A program made the position numbers and the translations under genes. A stretch of DNA of 64,000 nt from Anaerorhabdus furcosa (GTDB lineage: Bacteria > Bacillota_I > Bacilli_A > Erysipelotrichales > Erysipelotrichaceae). The stretch spans positions 372,001 to 436,000 of the forward strand of contig NZ_FUWY01000002.1 of the NCBI RefSeq assembly GCF_900167375.1. The letters are read 5' to 3'. The notes beneath the pieces were generated by a model, which did not search any database, had not been told where the DNA came from, and saw only the letters and a program-made list of their open reading frames with translations. This document shows positions 18,709-28,385 of the stretch, piece by piece (position 1 is the stretch's first letter; each line of letters opens with the position of its first letter).

Positions 18709-19638
18709 ATGAAATTACTATCAATAGTCGTTCCGTGCTACAACGAGATGGAAACAGTTTCAATTTTCTATCGAGAAACAAGCAAGGTTGTAGAAAAGAT
18801 GGATATGAAGTATGAAATAATCTTTGTAAATGATGGTTCAAGAGATAATACTCTTAGTGAACTTCAAAAATTATATGAAGAACATAAAGATGTAGTGCGC
18901 GTAATTGATTTTAGTAGAAATTTTGGTAAAGAAGCAGGGCTTCTTGCGGGATTGGAATATGCTAAAGGTGATTATGTTACTGTGATGGATGTTGATTTAC
19001 AAGATCCTCCTGAATTTCTGCCAGTTATGTTTAAGACGATGGAAGAAAAAGGTGTCGATATTGTAGGAACAAGAAGAGTATCAAGAAAAGGAGAACCTCC
19101 TATTCGCTCATTCTTTGCTAGACAATTCTATAAGTTAATTAATAAATTTTCAGATGTTGAGATTGTAGATGGTGCTAGAGATTTCAGACTTATGACAAGA
19201 CAAGTTGTTGATTCAATTCTAGAACTTAAGGAATATCATCGATTCTCAAAAGGTATTTTTGTTTGGGTTGGATATAAAACTGAATATCTTGAATATGAAA
19301 ATGTTGAAAGAGTTGCTGGAGAGACAAGTTGGTCTTTCTGGAAATTATTATCTTATGCATTTGAAGGGATTATTGCGTTTACTGTTGCACCACTTCGAAT
19401 CGCAACATTTATGGGTGTACTCATTTCAGTAATTGCATTTCTTACTATGGTATTTGTAATAGTGCGTGCAATGATGTTTGGAGATCCTGTCAGTGGTTGG
19501 CCAAGTATGGTGACAATCATGTTATTCTTAGGAGGTATTCAACTACTTGCTTTAGGAATAATTGGCGAATATTTATCAAAGACATATATGGAAGTTAAGA
19601 AGCGTCCTAACTATATCGTCAGAAAGATTTATGAATAA
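18709..19638 (+). CDS. GT2 polyprenyl-phosphate glycosyltransferase (CsbB/GtrB-like)
   Basis: A 309-residue protein with a GT-A domain (V-V-P-C-Y-N-E-M-E-T, N-D-G-S-R-D-N-T, D-V-D-L-Q-D-P-P near residue 95), the R-D-F-R-L-M segment and two C-terminal membrane helices ending in G-E-Y-L-S-K-T-Y. Family knowledge: CsbB/GtrB/DPM1-like enzymes charge undecaprenyl phosphate with a hexose or HexNAc for use by GtrA and YfhO. This is the second such enzyme in the window and closest to the classical CsbB, so it is the better match to the YfhO/GtrA pair at the left end. Confidence 0.9.
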   Translation: MKLLSIVVPCYNEMETVSIFYRETSKVVEKMDMKYEIIFVNDGSRDNTLSELQKLYEEHKDVVRVIDFSRNFGKEAGLLAGLEYAKGDYVTVMDVDLQDPPEFLPVMFKTMEEKGVDIVGTRRVSRKGEPPIRSFFARQFYKLINKFSDVEIVDGARDFRLMTRQVVDSILELKEYHRFSKGIFVWVGYKTEYLEYENVERVAGETSWSFWKLLSYAFEGIIAFTVAPLRIATFMGVLISVIAFLTMVFVIVRAMMFGDPVSGWPSMVTIMLFLGGIQLLALGIIGEYLSKTYMEVKKRPNYIVRKIYE

Positions 19639-19649
19639 GGGAGGATTTT

Positions 19650-20324
19650 ATGTCAAAATCAAAAACAAAGAACAATAAGATTAATGGGTACTTGTTGTTA
19701 GGAATAATGGCTGTCTCAATATTAATAACATTATTATTTGGTTTTAATATGGTTACAGTCGCGTTTAAAAAAGGTGGCGGTTCAGGTGAAACAGTTGAAT
19801 TAGATAATGGAAATACAATGAAAAATGATTTGTATACAATTGGAAATAATCCAACCGAATTGAATAAGACAAGCTTTAAAGCCTTAACATCAGCGTTGAA
19901 AGATAATGATCCACTTAAGATTACAGATGCAGTTGTGCGTTGTTTTATTTCAGACTATTTCACTTGGACAAACAAAGATGGAAATTATGAAGTTGGTGGA
20001 CTTCAATATATTTATGGACCTAAATTTACACAATTTAGTGAGGAATCTCGTTGGGGATTTTATTCTGATTTAGATTTATATATTACTCAGTTTGGACGTG
20101 AAAATTTACTTGAAGTAGAGTCAATTGAGACTACTGAAGTTGTACCGACAGGAAATTTTGTAATAGGAGATAAAGAAATGCCTGCTTATTATGTCGAAGC
20201 AACGTGGATTTATAAAAAATCAGATAAAATCAATGTAGATGAGTTTCAAAAAACAGGTTATTTTACTGTAGCTATCAATGATGGGCGATATGAAATCGTT
20301 ACAATATTTGACAATTATAACTAG
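19650..20324 (+). CDS. Membrane-anchored extracellular protein of unknown function
   Basis: A 224-residue protein with a basic N-terminus, one membrane helix (about 14-37), a short glycine-rich linker and a soluble extracellular domain. No known family is recognised. It lies between a CsbB-like transferase (11 bases upstream) and the LCP ligase gene (14 bases downstream), with a good GGGAGG ribosome site. It may be an accessory protein of wall-polymer attachment; this rests on position only. Confidence 0.65.
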   Translation: MSKSKTKNNKINGYLLLGIMAVSILITLLFGFNMVTVAFKKGGGSGETVELDNGNTMKNDLYTIGNNPTELNKTSFKALTSALKDNDPLKITDAVVRCFISDYFTWTNKDGNYEVGGLQYIYGPKFTQFSEESRWGFYSDLDLYITQFGRENLLEVESIETTEVVPTGNFVIGDKEMPAYYVEATWIYKKSDKINVDEFQKTGYFTVAINDGRYEIVTIFDNYN

Positions 20325-20338
20325 GAGGAGAACTTAAT

Positions 20339-22777
20339 ATGGCTAAAAGAAAAGTACAAGCAAAAAAAGCAAAACGTATTAATAGAGACCTTACTGTTGT
20401 AAATATCATATTTTCAGTTTTAGCTTTAGTTATAAACTTAATGATGTGGTGGTCAATATTTAGTATTACTCGATATAGTTCATTTAGTAAAATTGTGTTC
20501 ATTGTGATTAATATTGCTGTTTTACTATTAATGCTTACGATGAATTACTTATTGTTCATGTTAATTCGAACGAAAAAAGTAAAATTTATGAATACAGTGT
20601 CTGCTATGTTAGTTGTTTTTTTACTTGTAGGAACATTCGCAACATATGCAACAACAAGAATCAATGTTAATGTTAATAAAATTACAAACACAGGTTCAAA
20701 AAACGAAAAAGTAGAAACAAGTTTAGTAGTTTACAGTGCTACTGGATCAAGCTCAATAACAGATATCAATGGACTTGATGGAAAAACAGTAGGGTATGTT
20801 GAAGGTGCAAATGATGGTACTATGGCACTTGATGAATTAACTGCAAAAAATATTAATGCAACTACAAAACCATATAGCGATTATATTACCTTGGCACAAG
20901 CATTATTTGCTGGTGAAGTAGATTGTGCAGCCTTACCAAGTAATTATGTTGGTTTACTAGAAGTAAATGATGGATTTACTGAATATTTAGATAATACAAA
21001 AGCAATTTCAACTTTCGATAAAGTAATTAAAGTAGAAACTGAAGTTGGATCAACAAAAGATATTACAAAAGACCCGTTTACTATTTTGATACTTGGAGTA
21101 GATGAAGGTCGTTCAGATGCAATTATGGTTGCATCATTTAATCCAATTAGTCTTAACGTTACTCTAAGCTCAATAGCTCGTGATAGTTATGTTCCTATTG
21201 CTTGTTATAGTGGGAAAGGTTCAGATAAGATTGGTCATGCACGTGCAAGAAATAGACAATGTACGATTGATACAATCGAAGATTTATTAGATATTGATAT
21301 TGATTACTATTTTGAAAGTAATTTCAATGGAGTAATTGAAATGGTTGATGCACTTGGAGGAATTGTGGTTAACAATCCTATCGAGTTTGTTGGACAAAAT
21401 GCATCAACACAACGTGGACACTATACTGTGTGGGTACCAGCTGGTGAGAATGTTCCTCTAAATGGTGAACAAGCTTTAGCGTTTGCCCGAGAAAGACATA
21501 AATATGCAACTGGTGATTTCCAACGTCAGGCAAACCAACAACAAGTTATTCAAGCAATTTTACGACAAATGATGCGTTTAAGAGATGTAAATAAAGGGTT
21601 AGCCATGGTGGAAGCAGCTGGTGAGAATATTTCTACTAATATGTCTGTTGACCAATTGATTTCTTTATTTAACTACTCAATGAAAAAAGCTGGTCGTTAT
21701 TATGATAAAGCAAGTTTAGAAAATGTATTTAATATTATTGGATCTCGTGTCACTGGTTATAGTGATGGTATTTGGAATGATGGACTTCAACAAAACCTTT
21801 ATATTTATCGTTTATATGAAGGAGCAATTAATGATACGCACGATGCAATCATTAGAAATACGGATATGAATAGTAAAATTACAGCTCCTAAATCAATCAA
21901 ATGGGATGCAACATGGGAATTTACGGCGCCTGTAATTGCTAACGAAGCATATTCAGGTGAAGTGAAAATTCAAACAATTCCTGATAATTTACCGAAATTC
22001 ACTACTGTAGGTAAACTTCAAGCTTGGGCAAAATCATTTGGCATAACGGTCAATGTTCAAGAAATTGGTGAAGGAATGGAAGGCTATGATGCAAATCTTG
22101 CAGATGGAACTATTATTTATCAAGACGTTTCTGCTGGAACGCCTGCTGCATCTATTAGCGTAATTAATGTAAAAGTAATTAAGAAATCTGCAAAAGTTAC
22201 TGCATGTCCAACTAATTCGACAGGAACATATCCTGATTGTGTTTGTACAGCAAATACAGATGGTAAAACGCAATATGATAAGAATTCGAATTCATGTATT
22301 GTACCAAATGGTAAGGAATATACTCTAACTGTAAGGTATACGGTTGATGGAGGTGGTGCTTCTGCACCTGCAACAGTAACTCAAAAAGTTAAGGAGGGGG
22401 CAAGCTATTCGGTAACATCACCTTCTTTATCTGGTTATACACCAGATACTGGAACAGTTACTGGAACAATGCCAGGAAATAATGTAGATGTAACAGTAAC
22501 ATATAAGAAAACTGCTACTGCTACACCAACACCATCTACATCACCAACTCCAACTCCAACAGCGACGCCTACGGCTACACCGACGGCAACGCCAACAGCA
22601 ACTCCAACACCTACAGCTACGCCTGAGCCAACGGCAACCCCTGAACCAACGGCAACTCCAGAACCAACGGCAACTCCAGAGTCAACTCCAATAGTTAGAC
22701 TCTATACAGATCCAGTTGTGTTAGCAACAAGAAATAAAATTCTAGATAAACTAGATAATATGCAAAATATATTGTAG
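20339..22777 (+). CDS. LCP (LytR-CpsA-Psr) family wall-polymer ligase with extra extracellular domains
   Basis: An 812-residue protein with three N-terminal membrane helices (about 18-105). A region resembling half of a periplasmic-binding domain follows at about 126-224, with [12 protein letters not shown] and D-C-A-A-L-P. The LCP catalytic domain (about 244-410) has L-I-L-G-V-D, S-I-A-R-D-S-Y and A-F-A-R-E-R-H. A PASTA-like domain lies at about 544-614, a four-cysteine segment at 622-654, a MucBP-like domain at 660-724, and a Thr-Pro-Ala-rich tail with direct repeats ends the protein. Family knowledge: LCP enzymes transfer undecaprenyl-PP-linked polymers to peptidoglycan. Its place inside the glycan locus fits that role. 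Standard LCP proteins are about 300-450 residues, so this one is unusually long. Confidence 0.9.
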   Translation: MAKRKVQAKKAKRINRDLTVVNIIFSVLALVINLMMWWSIFSITRYSSFSKIVFIVINIAVLLLMLTMNYLLFMLIRTKKVKFMNTVSAMLVVFLLVGTFATYATTRINVNVNKITNTGSKNEKVETSLVVYSATGSSSITDINGLDGKTVGYVEGANDGTMALDELTAKNINATTKPYSDYITLAQALFAGEVDCAALPSNYVGLLEVNDGFTEYLDNTKAISTFDKVIKVETEVGSTKDITKDPFTILILGVDEGRSDAIMVASFNPISLNVTLSSIARDSYVPIACYSGKGSDKIGHARARNRQCTIDTIEDLLDIDIDYYFESNFNGVIEMVDALGGIVVNNPIEFVGQNASTQRGHYTVWVPAGENVPLNGEQALAFARERHKYATGDFQRQANQQQVIQAILRQMMRLRDVNKGLAMVEAAGENISTNMSVDQLISLFNYSMKKAGRYYDKASLENVFNIIGSRVTGYSDGIWNDGLQQNLYIYRLYEGAINDTHDAIIRNTDMNSKITAPKSIKWDATWEFTAPVIANEAYSGEVKIQTIPDNLPKFTTVGKLQAWAKSFGITVNVQEIGEGMEGYDANLADGTIIYQDVSAGTPAASISVINVKVIKKSAKVTACPTNSTGTYPDCVCTANTDGKTQYDKNSNSCIVPNGKEYTLTVRYTVDGGGASAPATVTQKVKEGASYSVTSPSLSGYTPDTGTVTGTMPGNNVDVTVTYKKTATATPTPSTSPTPTPTATPTATPTATPTATPTPTATPEPTATPEPTATPEPTATPESTPIVRLYTDPVVLATRNKILDKLDNMQNIL
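22512..22690 (+). repeat. Low-complexity Thr-Pro-Ala codon repeat with 18-base tandem units
   Basis: In-frame ACN/CCN codon repeats encode the T-A-T-P tail of the LCP protein. Three near-identical 18-base units at 22625-22678 encode E-P-T-A-T-P. Such tracts often vary in copy number between strains and form a flexible wall-spanning stalk. Confidence 0.85.
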
Positions 22778-22792
22778 ATGTTATAGGATATT

Positions 22793-22827
22793 TACCCAAG
22801 AATCATTTGAATTCTTGGGTTTTTTTA
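22793..22827 (+). terminator. Terminator after LCP gene
   Basis: A perfect 10-base stem (ACCCAAGAAT / ATTCTTGGGT) followed by seven T residues. Confidence 0.85.
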
Positions 22828-22872
22828 ATGAGTTCAATATGGTACAATTATGTAAGTAAATGGAGGAATTAT

Positions 22873-23763
22873 ATGAAAGGTATTGTTCTTGCAGGAGGTA
22901 GTGGAACTAGGTTGTATCCACTTACAAAAGTAACATCAAAACAACTATTACCAATTTATGATAAACCGATGATTTATTATCCACTAAGTACTCTAATGCT
23001 AGCTGGGATAAAAGAAATATTAATTATTTCTACTCCCACTGATTTGCCTAATTTTGAGAGATTATTAGGCAATGGATCGCAATTTGGGATTAATTTATCA
23101 TATAAAGTACAAGAAGTTCCTAATGGGTTAGCTCAAGCATTTGTTTTGGGTGAAGAATTTATAGGTAAAGATGATGTTTGTATGGTTTTAGGAGATAACA
23201 TCTTCTATGGTAATCAGTTTGGTAATATGCTTAAAAAAGCAGCTGATAACAAAGGACGTGCTACAGTGTTTGGACAATATGTTCATGACCCTGAACGATT
23301 TGGTGTAGCTGAAATTAATGAAAACGGTAGAGTTATAAGTATTGAAGAAAAACCTAAAGAACCAAAGAGTAATTATGCTGTGGTTGGGCTTTATTTCTAT
23401 GATAATCGTGTTGTTCAATATGCTAAGGATTTAAAACCATCAGCACGTGGTGAGTATGAAATTACAGATTTAAATAGAATTTATCTTGAAAAAGGTGAAC
23501 TTGATTGTGAAGTATTTGGTCGTGGATTTGCATGGTTAGATACAGGAACAATTGATTCATTAGCGCAAGCAACTAACTATGTGAAAACAATTGAAGAAAT
23601 TCAAGGAATTAAAATTTCAGTACCAGAAGAAATTGCATATTATAATAAATGGGTAACAAAGGAACAATTATTAGAATCTGCAGAAAGCTATGGAAAGAGT
23701 GGATATGGTGAATATTTACGCTTTGTAGCATCAGGTTCATTAAAAACAACTTATAACAAATAG
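22873..23763 (+). CDS. rfbA: Glucose-1-phosphate thymidylyltransferase
   Basis: A 296-residue nucleotidyltransferase with the start motif [32 protein letters not shown] and V-L-G-D-N-I-F-Y-G, typical of RmlA/RfbA. It makes dTDP-glucose from dTTP and glucose-1-phosphate. The ATG at 22873 has TGGAGG upstream and a TACAAT box at 22843, so the in-frame upstream ATG at 22807 is inside the terminator/promoter region and was rejected. It heads the operon rfbA-SDR-rfbB-glf. Confidence 0.96.
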   Translation: MKGIVLAGGSGTRLYPLTKVTSKQLLPIYDKPMIYYPLSTLMLAGIKEILIISTPTDLPNFERLLGNGSQFGINLSYKVQEVPNGLAQAFVLGEEFIGKDDVCMVLGDNIFYGNQFGNMLKKAADNKGRATVFGQYVHDPERFGVAEINENGRVISIEEKPKEPKSNYAVVGLYFYDNRVVQYAKDLKPSARGEYEITDLNRIYLEKGELDCEVFGRGFAWLDTGTIDSLAQATNYVKTIEEIQGIKISVPEEIAYYNKWVTKEQLLESAESYGKSGYGEYLRFVASGSLKTTYNK

Positions 23764-23774
23764 ATTGAGGATAT

Positions 23775-24665
23775 ATGAAAATATTATTTTTAGGATGTGG
23801 ATACTTAGGATATAACTTGAGTGAAGCATTAAAAGAAGATTTTGAAACTGAAGTATGGGGACTTGAAAGTCCTTATTCTTCGTTTTCATCGATATTCAAA
23901 GAAATCAATGTTTTTGATTTGAACTTATTAAGTAACCAAGAATTAAAAGATGTAATTATCATTGATACGGTATCGTTAGTTGCGAATACTGCAAAATCCG
24001 ATAATGAAGAAGAATTTTTGGACAAACTAGTAAAACGATACGAGGCCTTATTTGAATTGCTAAAAGCAAAAGAAATTCATTCATATTATTTTGTATCAAG
24101 TGGTGGAACAGTTTATGGAGCAAGTGATATACCGATAAAAGAAAATCATGAACTTTTACCGAAAACATTGTATGCAAAAAGTAAAGTTTTGTTAGAGGAG
24201 TGCTTAATAAAATCTGGATTGAATTATGTTATTATGCGATTGAGTAATCCATATGGTGGTTATCAAGTGACTGATAAGAAGCAAGGGGTTATTCCTGTAC
24301 TTATTGAGAAAGTATTGAAAAATGATCAATTTGAATTATGGGGCGAAACTAACACAGTACGAGATTATATTTACATTGATGATTTAAGTGTCATGTTGGA
24401 AAAACTAATTCAAAAAGATGTGAAAAATGAAATCATTAATATTGGTTCTAATGTTGGTCATAGTTTACAAGATGTATTTAATTTGGTTGAAAAAATTACA
24501 GTTAAAAAAATTAATCTAAAGAAAGTTGAAATTGATGTACCTATTATTAAGTCAATCATTTTAGATACATCAAAACTACAAAACTTAATTGAGATCAATT
24601 GTAATATTTCCTTACAAGAAGGAATAGAAAAAGAAGTTCAAAGAATTCAGGAGGAACTAAAATGA
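23775..24665 (+). CDS. NAD(P)-dependent SDR epimerase/reductase
   Basis: A 296-residue extended short-chain dehydrogenase with an N-terminal dinucleotide loop (G-C-G-Y-L-G-Y), the serine segment Y-F-V-S-S-G-G-T-V-Y-G and a catalytic Y-A-K-S-K near residue 134. It belongs to the GalE/WbpV-like group rather than RmlD, whose usual motifs are missing. It lies between rfbA and rfbB and overlaps rfbB by four bases, so it probably acts on a dTDP- or UDP-sugar. It may be a 4-ketoreductase or a 4-epimerase; this is not resolved. Confidence 0.8.
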   Translation: MKILFLGCGYLGYNLSEALKEDFETEVWGLESPYSSFSSIFKEINVFDLNLLSNQELKDVIIIDTVSLVANTAKSDNEEEFLDKLVKRYEALFELLKAKEIHSYYFVSSGGTVYGASDIPIKENHELLPKTLYAKSKVLLEECLIKSGLNYVIMRLSNPYGGYQVTDKKQGVIPVLIEKVLKNDQFELWGETNTVRDYIYIDDLSVMLEKLIQKDVKNEIINIGSNVGHSLQDVFNLVEKITVKKINLKKVEIDVPIIKSIILDTSKLQNLIEINCNISLQEGIEKEVQRIQEELK

Positions 24666-25681
24666 AAATTTGTGTAACGGGTGGTGCAGGATTTATTGGC
24701 GGTAATTTTGTCTATTATATGTTGGATCAACATCCGGACTATGACATCGTGTGTCTTGATGCGTTAACCTATGCAGGCAATCTAGAAACTCTCGAAGGTG
24801 CAATGAAAAATCCGAAATTCAAATTTGTAAAAGGTGATATTGCAGACCGCGATTTTATCTATGAATTATTTGAAAGAGAAAAATTTGATATCATTGTCAA
24901 CTTCGCGGCTGAAAGCCATGTGGATCGAAGTATTGAAGAGCCAGAAGTATTCTTGAAGACAAATATTATGGGAACTCAAGTGTTAATGGATGCATGTCGT
25001 AAATTCGGTATTACACGTTTTCATCAAGTTTCTACAGATGAAGTATATGGAGATTTACCATTAGATCGTCCAGACTTATTCTTTACTGAAGAAACACCGA
25101 TTCATACATCTAGTCCGTATTCTAGTAGCAAAGCAGGTGCAGATTTGTTAGTACTTGCATACTATCGTACGTATGGATTACCAGTAACAATTAGTCGTTG
25201 TTCTAATAACTATGGTCCATATCATTTCCCTGAAAAATTAATTCCACTTATGATTTCTAGAGCTCTTGCGAATGAAAGTTTACCAGTTTATGGTAAAGGA
25301 GAAAATGTACGTGACTGGCTACATGTTTATGATCACTGTAGCGCAATTGATTTGGTAATACATAAAGGGCGCGTGGGTGAAGTTTATAACATTGGTGGTC
25401 ATAATGAACGTACAAACATTGAAGTTGTTAAAACTATTCTACATGCACTAGATAAACCAGAGAGTTTAATTTCGTATGTAACAGATCGTAAAGGACATGA
25501 TTTACGTTATGCAATTGATCCTACTAAAATTGAAACTGAACTTGGATGGAAACCTGTTTATAATTTTGATACGGGGATTCAACAAACAATTAAGTGGTAT
25601 TTAGATAATAAATCTTGGTGGGAAAACATTATCAATGGTGACTATCAAAACTATTATAAGAAAATGTATGAGGGACGCTAA
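24662..25681 (+). CDS. rfbB: dTDP-glucose 4,6-dehydratase
   Basis: A 339-residue extended SDR enzyme with T-G-G-A-G-F-I-G-G near the N-terminus, A-A-E-S-H-V-D-R-S, the dehydratase signature S-T-D-E-V-Y-G-D-L near residue 119 and Y-S-S-S-K-A-G-A-D near 156. It forms dTDP-4-keto-6-deoxy-D-glucose. No RmlC or RmlD is seen in the window, so the product is more likely to feed WecE (3655-4785) than L-rhamnose synthesis here. It overlaps the preceding gene by four bases (ATGA). Confidence 0.96.
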   Translation: MKICVTGGAGFIGGNFVYYMLDQHPDYDIVCLDALTYAGNLETLEGAMKNPKFKFVKGDIADRDFIYELFEREKFDIIVNFAAESHVDRSIEEPEVFLKTNIMGTQVLMDACRKFGITRFHQVSTDEVYGDLPLDRPDLFFTEETPIHTSSPYSSSKAGADLLVLAYYRTYGLPVTISRCSNNYGPYHFPEKLIPLMISRALANESLPVYGKGENVRDWLHVYDHCSAIDLVIHKGRVGEVYNIGGHNERTNIEVVKTILHALDKPESLISYVTDRKGHDLRYAIDPTKIETELGWKPVYNFDTGIQQTIKWYLDNKSWWENIINGDYQNYYKKMYEGR

Positions 25682-26848
25682 ATGAAATATGATGTAATTG
25701 TAATTGGATGTGGATTTGCAGGTTCAGTTATTGCAGAAAGATTCGCATCTCAATCAAATAAAAAAGTTTTAATTTTAGAGAAGAGAAGTCATATTGGCGG
25801 GAATATGTATGACTTTATTGATGATAATGGAGTTCGTTATCATGAATATGGACCTCATATTTTTCATACAAATAGTAAAGACGTTGTAGATTATTTATCA
25901 AATTTTACGGAGTGGTATCCTTATGAGCACCGTGTATTAGGTTTGATTCAAGGTAAAAAAGTACCAATTCCATTTAACTTAACAAGTATTGAACAATGTT
26001 TTGAACATGATAAAGCGGAGAAACTTAAACAAGTGCTTGTAGAAGCATATGGTATGGATACAAAAGTACCTATTTTACGTTTAAAAGAGAATCCCAATGA
26101 AGAGGTTAAGGAATTAGCTGACTTTATTTATGAAAATGTATTCAAATATTATACAATGAAGCAATGGGGATTAACTCCAGAAGAGATTGATCCAGGTGTT
26201 ACTGCGCGTGTTCCAGTACTTGTGGGTAGAGATGATCGATATTTCCAAGATAAATATCAATGTATGCCTAAAAATGGGTATACAGCAATATTCGAAAATA
26301 TGTTGAAACACGAAAATATTGAAGTAAGACTGAATGTAGATGCACATGAGCATTTACGTGTGGATATTCAAGAAAATAAAGTTTACTTTGATAATGAAGA
26401 ATTTACAGGTACTGTAATTTTCACAGGAGCAGTAGATGATTTGTTAAACTATGAATTTGGTGATTTATCATACCGTAGCTTAGAGTTCGACAAACAAACA
26501 CATGATGGCACTTATCAAGAAGTTGCAACTGTAAATTATCCAACACCTGCAGAAATGAATGGATATACTCGTATTACTGAGTATAAGTTAATGATGGAAA
26601 CATATCCTTTGGAAAAGACAACGATTGCAGTTGAATATCCATATGCTTACAATCGTAAAGCAGATAAAGGAAATATTCCATATTATCCAATCTTCACAAG
26701 TGAAGATAAAGAAAAATATGAAATGTATTGTGATAAAATCAAAGGAATTACAAATTTACATGTAGTGGGTCGTTTAGCTGACTATAAATACTACAACATG
26801 GACCAAATCGTCGCAAGAGCTCTTATGGTTTATAAAAATATTAAATAG
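25682..26848 (+). CDS. glf: UDP-galactopyranose mutase
   Basis: A 388-residue flavoenzyme with the FAD loop G-C-G-F-A-G-S, the R-S-H-I-G-G-N segment, Y-G-P-H-I-F-H-T, and the conserved R-V-L-G-L-I-Q-G-K and Y-x-M-x-Q-x-V-A-R-A patterns of Glf. It converts UDP-galactopyranose to UDP-galactofuranose, so the glycan probably contains Galf. It follows rfbB directly and is followed by a terminator. Confidence 0.95.
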   Translation: MKYDVIVIGCGFAGSVIAERFASQSNKKVLILEKRSHIGGNMYDFIDDNGVRYHEYGPHIFHTNSKDVVDYLSNFTEWYPYEHRVLGLIQGKKVPIPFNLTSIEQCFEHDKAEKLKQVLVEAYGMDTKVPILRLKENPNEEVKELADFIYENVFKYYTMKQWGLTPEEIDPGVTARVPVLVGRDDRYFQDKYQCMPKNGYTAIFENMLKHENIEVRLNVDAHEHLRVDIQENKVYFDNEEFTGTVIFTGAVDDLLNYEFGDLSYRSLEFDKQTHDGTYQEVATVNYPTPAEMNGYTRITEYKLMMETYPLEKTTIAVEYPYAYNRKADKGNIPYYPIFTSEDKEKYEMYCDKIKGITNLHVVGRLADYKYYNMDQIVARALMVYKNIK

Positions 26849-26867
26849 GCTGATTAGCCTATTTTTC
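26843..26867 (+). terminator. Terminator after glf
   Basis: Hairpin ATAGGCT / AGCCTAT overlapping the glf stop, followed by T residues. An extended -10 (ATGGTATACT) for the next operon lies at 26901-26910. Confidence 0.8.
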
Positions 26868-26936
26868 TATTGTAGAGACTATATAAAGAAACATCCAAAT
26901 ATGGTATACTATACTAGGTTAATTTTGGAGAATTTT

Positions 26937-28385
26937 ATGGATAGAAAAATATTAAAAAATTACTTTTATAACATACTATATCAGCTGTTTGTGGTGATCA
27001 CCCCATTCATAACAGTTCCTTATATTACGCGCGCCTTGGGTGGTGAAGCACTTGGTACAAGTGATTGGACAGCAGGTATTGTTCAGTGGTTTGTATTGTT
27101 TGGAATACTAGGTGTTAATATCTATGGAAATAAGAAGATTGCAGAAGTTCGCGACGACAAAAAATTAATGTCAAAAACCTTCTTTGAAATCTTTGTGATG
27201 CAATTTATTTGCATGCTTATTTCTGGGATTGCATATTTGTTATTTATACAAACAATTAATCCTGATATTCGATTGTATGCTTTCTTACAAAGTATTTCTC
27301 TAATATCTGTAGCATTAGATGTTACTTGGTTCTTCTATGGAGTAGAGGATTTCAAGAAAGCATCAATTCGAAATATGATTATTAAAGTACTTGGAATCAT
27401 ACTGATTTTTACATTTGTTAAATCTCAAAATGATTTAGGCTTATTTATATTAATTAATGCAGGCAGTGGAGTTCTTGGACAAGCAATCATGTGGATTCAA
27501 TTACGCCATTATATTTCTATAGAAAAAATATCGGCAAGCGGTGTAATACAACATTTAAAACCTAATATTTTATTGTTTATACCACAAATTGCGACAAGTA
27601 TTTATACGATGTTAGATGTAAGTATGCTGGGATATTTATATCCTAATGTTGCGCATGTTTCCTATTATCAACAAGCACAACGATTTATTAAAATGTTTCT
27701 TTTCTTTATCACATCTATTGGAGCTGTTATGCTTCCAAGAATTGCGAATATGAATACCCGTGGAGAAGAAGCGAAGGCAGAAATTACTCGTTTCTTACAA
27801 ACTACACTTAGAATGGCTTTGTATTTGGCGATACCAATGATTGTAGGAATCATAACACTCATTCCATCTTTCATTGCTTGGTTTTTAGATCAAGAATACC
27901 AGGTAGTAACGCCACTTATCATTTTTACAACACCAATCATTCTTTTCATAAGTTTAAGTAATGTATATGGAACACAATATATGTTGCCTACTGGTATGAC
28001 AAAAGAGTATACGACATCAGTTGTTGCGGGTGCATGTACAAATGCCGCCTTGAATTTTGTGCTTATGCCCAAGTATGGTGCATTTGGTGCAATTGCAGCA
28101 TCAGTTACGGCAGAATTTATTGTTACATTCATTCAATGGTTGCACATAAGAAATAAAATTGATTTAAAAATAAAGTTTAAAAATATCTATAAATACATTA
28201 TTTCAAGTCTAGTTATGGGGACTATTGTTTACTTAGTATGCAAGTGGTTAGAACCAAGTTTCCTAAGTAATATAATAGCAATCACTTCAGGTTGTGGAGT
28301 TTACTTTATTTTACTTACTGTATTAAAGGATGACTTTCATATGAATCTATTAAACAAAGTATTGAAAAGGAGGGGAACTGTATGA
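26937..28385 (+). CDS. Wzx-type polysaccharide flippase
   Basis: A 482-residue protein with about 14 membrane helices and the MOP/PST-type N-terminus N-x-L-Y-Q-L-F-V-V-I-T-P-F-I-T-V-P-Y-I-T-R, typical of Wzx/RfbX proteins. It probably flips an undecaprenyl-PP-linked repeat unit. The ATG at 26937 is preferred because TGGAG precedes it and the promoter lies at 26905. It overlaps the next GT2 gene by four bases. A second flippase-like gene lies at 31366. Confidence 0.9.
   Translation: MDRKILKNYFYNILYQLFVVITPFITVPYITRALGGEALGTSDWTAGIVQWFVLFGILGVNIYGNKKIAEVRDDKKLMSKTFFEIFVMQFICMLISGIAYLLFIQTINPDIRLYAFLQSISLISVALDVTWFFYGVEDFKKASIRNMIIKVLGIILIFTFVKSQNDLGLFILINAGSGVLGQAIMWIQLRHYISIEKISASGVIQHLKPNILLFIPQIATSIYTMLDVSMLGYLYPNVAHVSYYQQAQRFIKMFLFFITSIGAVMLPRIANMNTRGEEAKAEITRFLQTTLRMALYLAIPMIVGIITLIPSFIAWFLDQEYQVVTPLIIFTTPIILFISLSNVYGTQYMLPTGMTKEYTTSVVAGACTNAALNFVLMPKYGAFGAIAASVTAEFIVTFIQWLHIRNKIDLKIKFKNIYKYIISSLVMGTIVYLVCKWLEPSFLSNIIAITSGCGVYFILLTVLKDDFHMNLLNKVLKRRGTV

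Noticed and set aside
22512-22690. Possible CRISPR-like repeat array
   Set aside because: The repeats are in-frame Thr-Pro-Ala codons in the LCP gene with no spacers. No CRISPR array or cas gene is seen in the window.
22873-25681. dTDP-L-rhamnose pathway
   Set aside because: Only RfbA and RfbB are present. The SDR between them lacks RmlD features and no RmlC is seen in the window.
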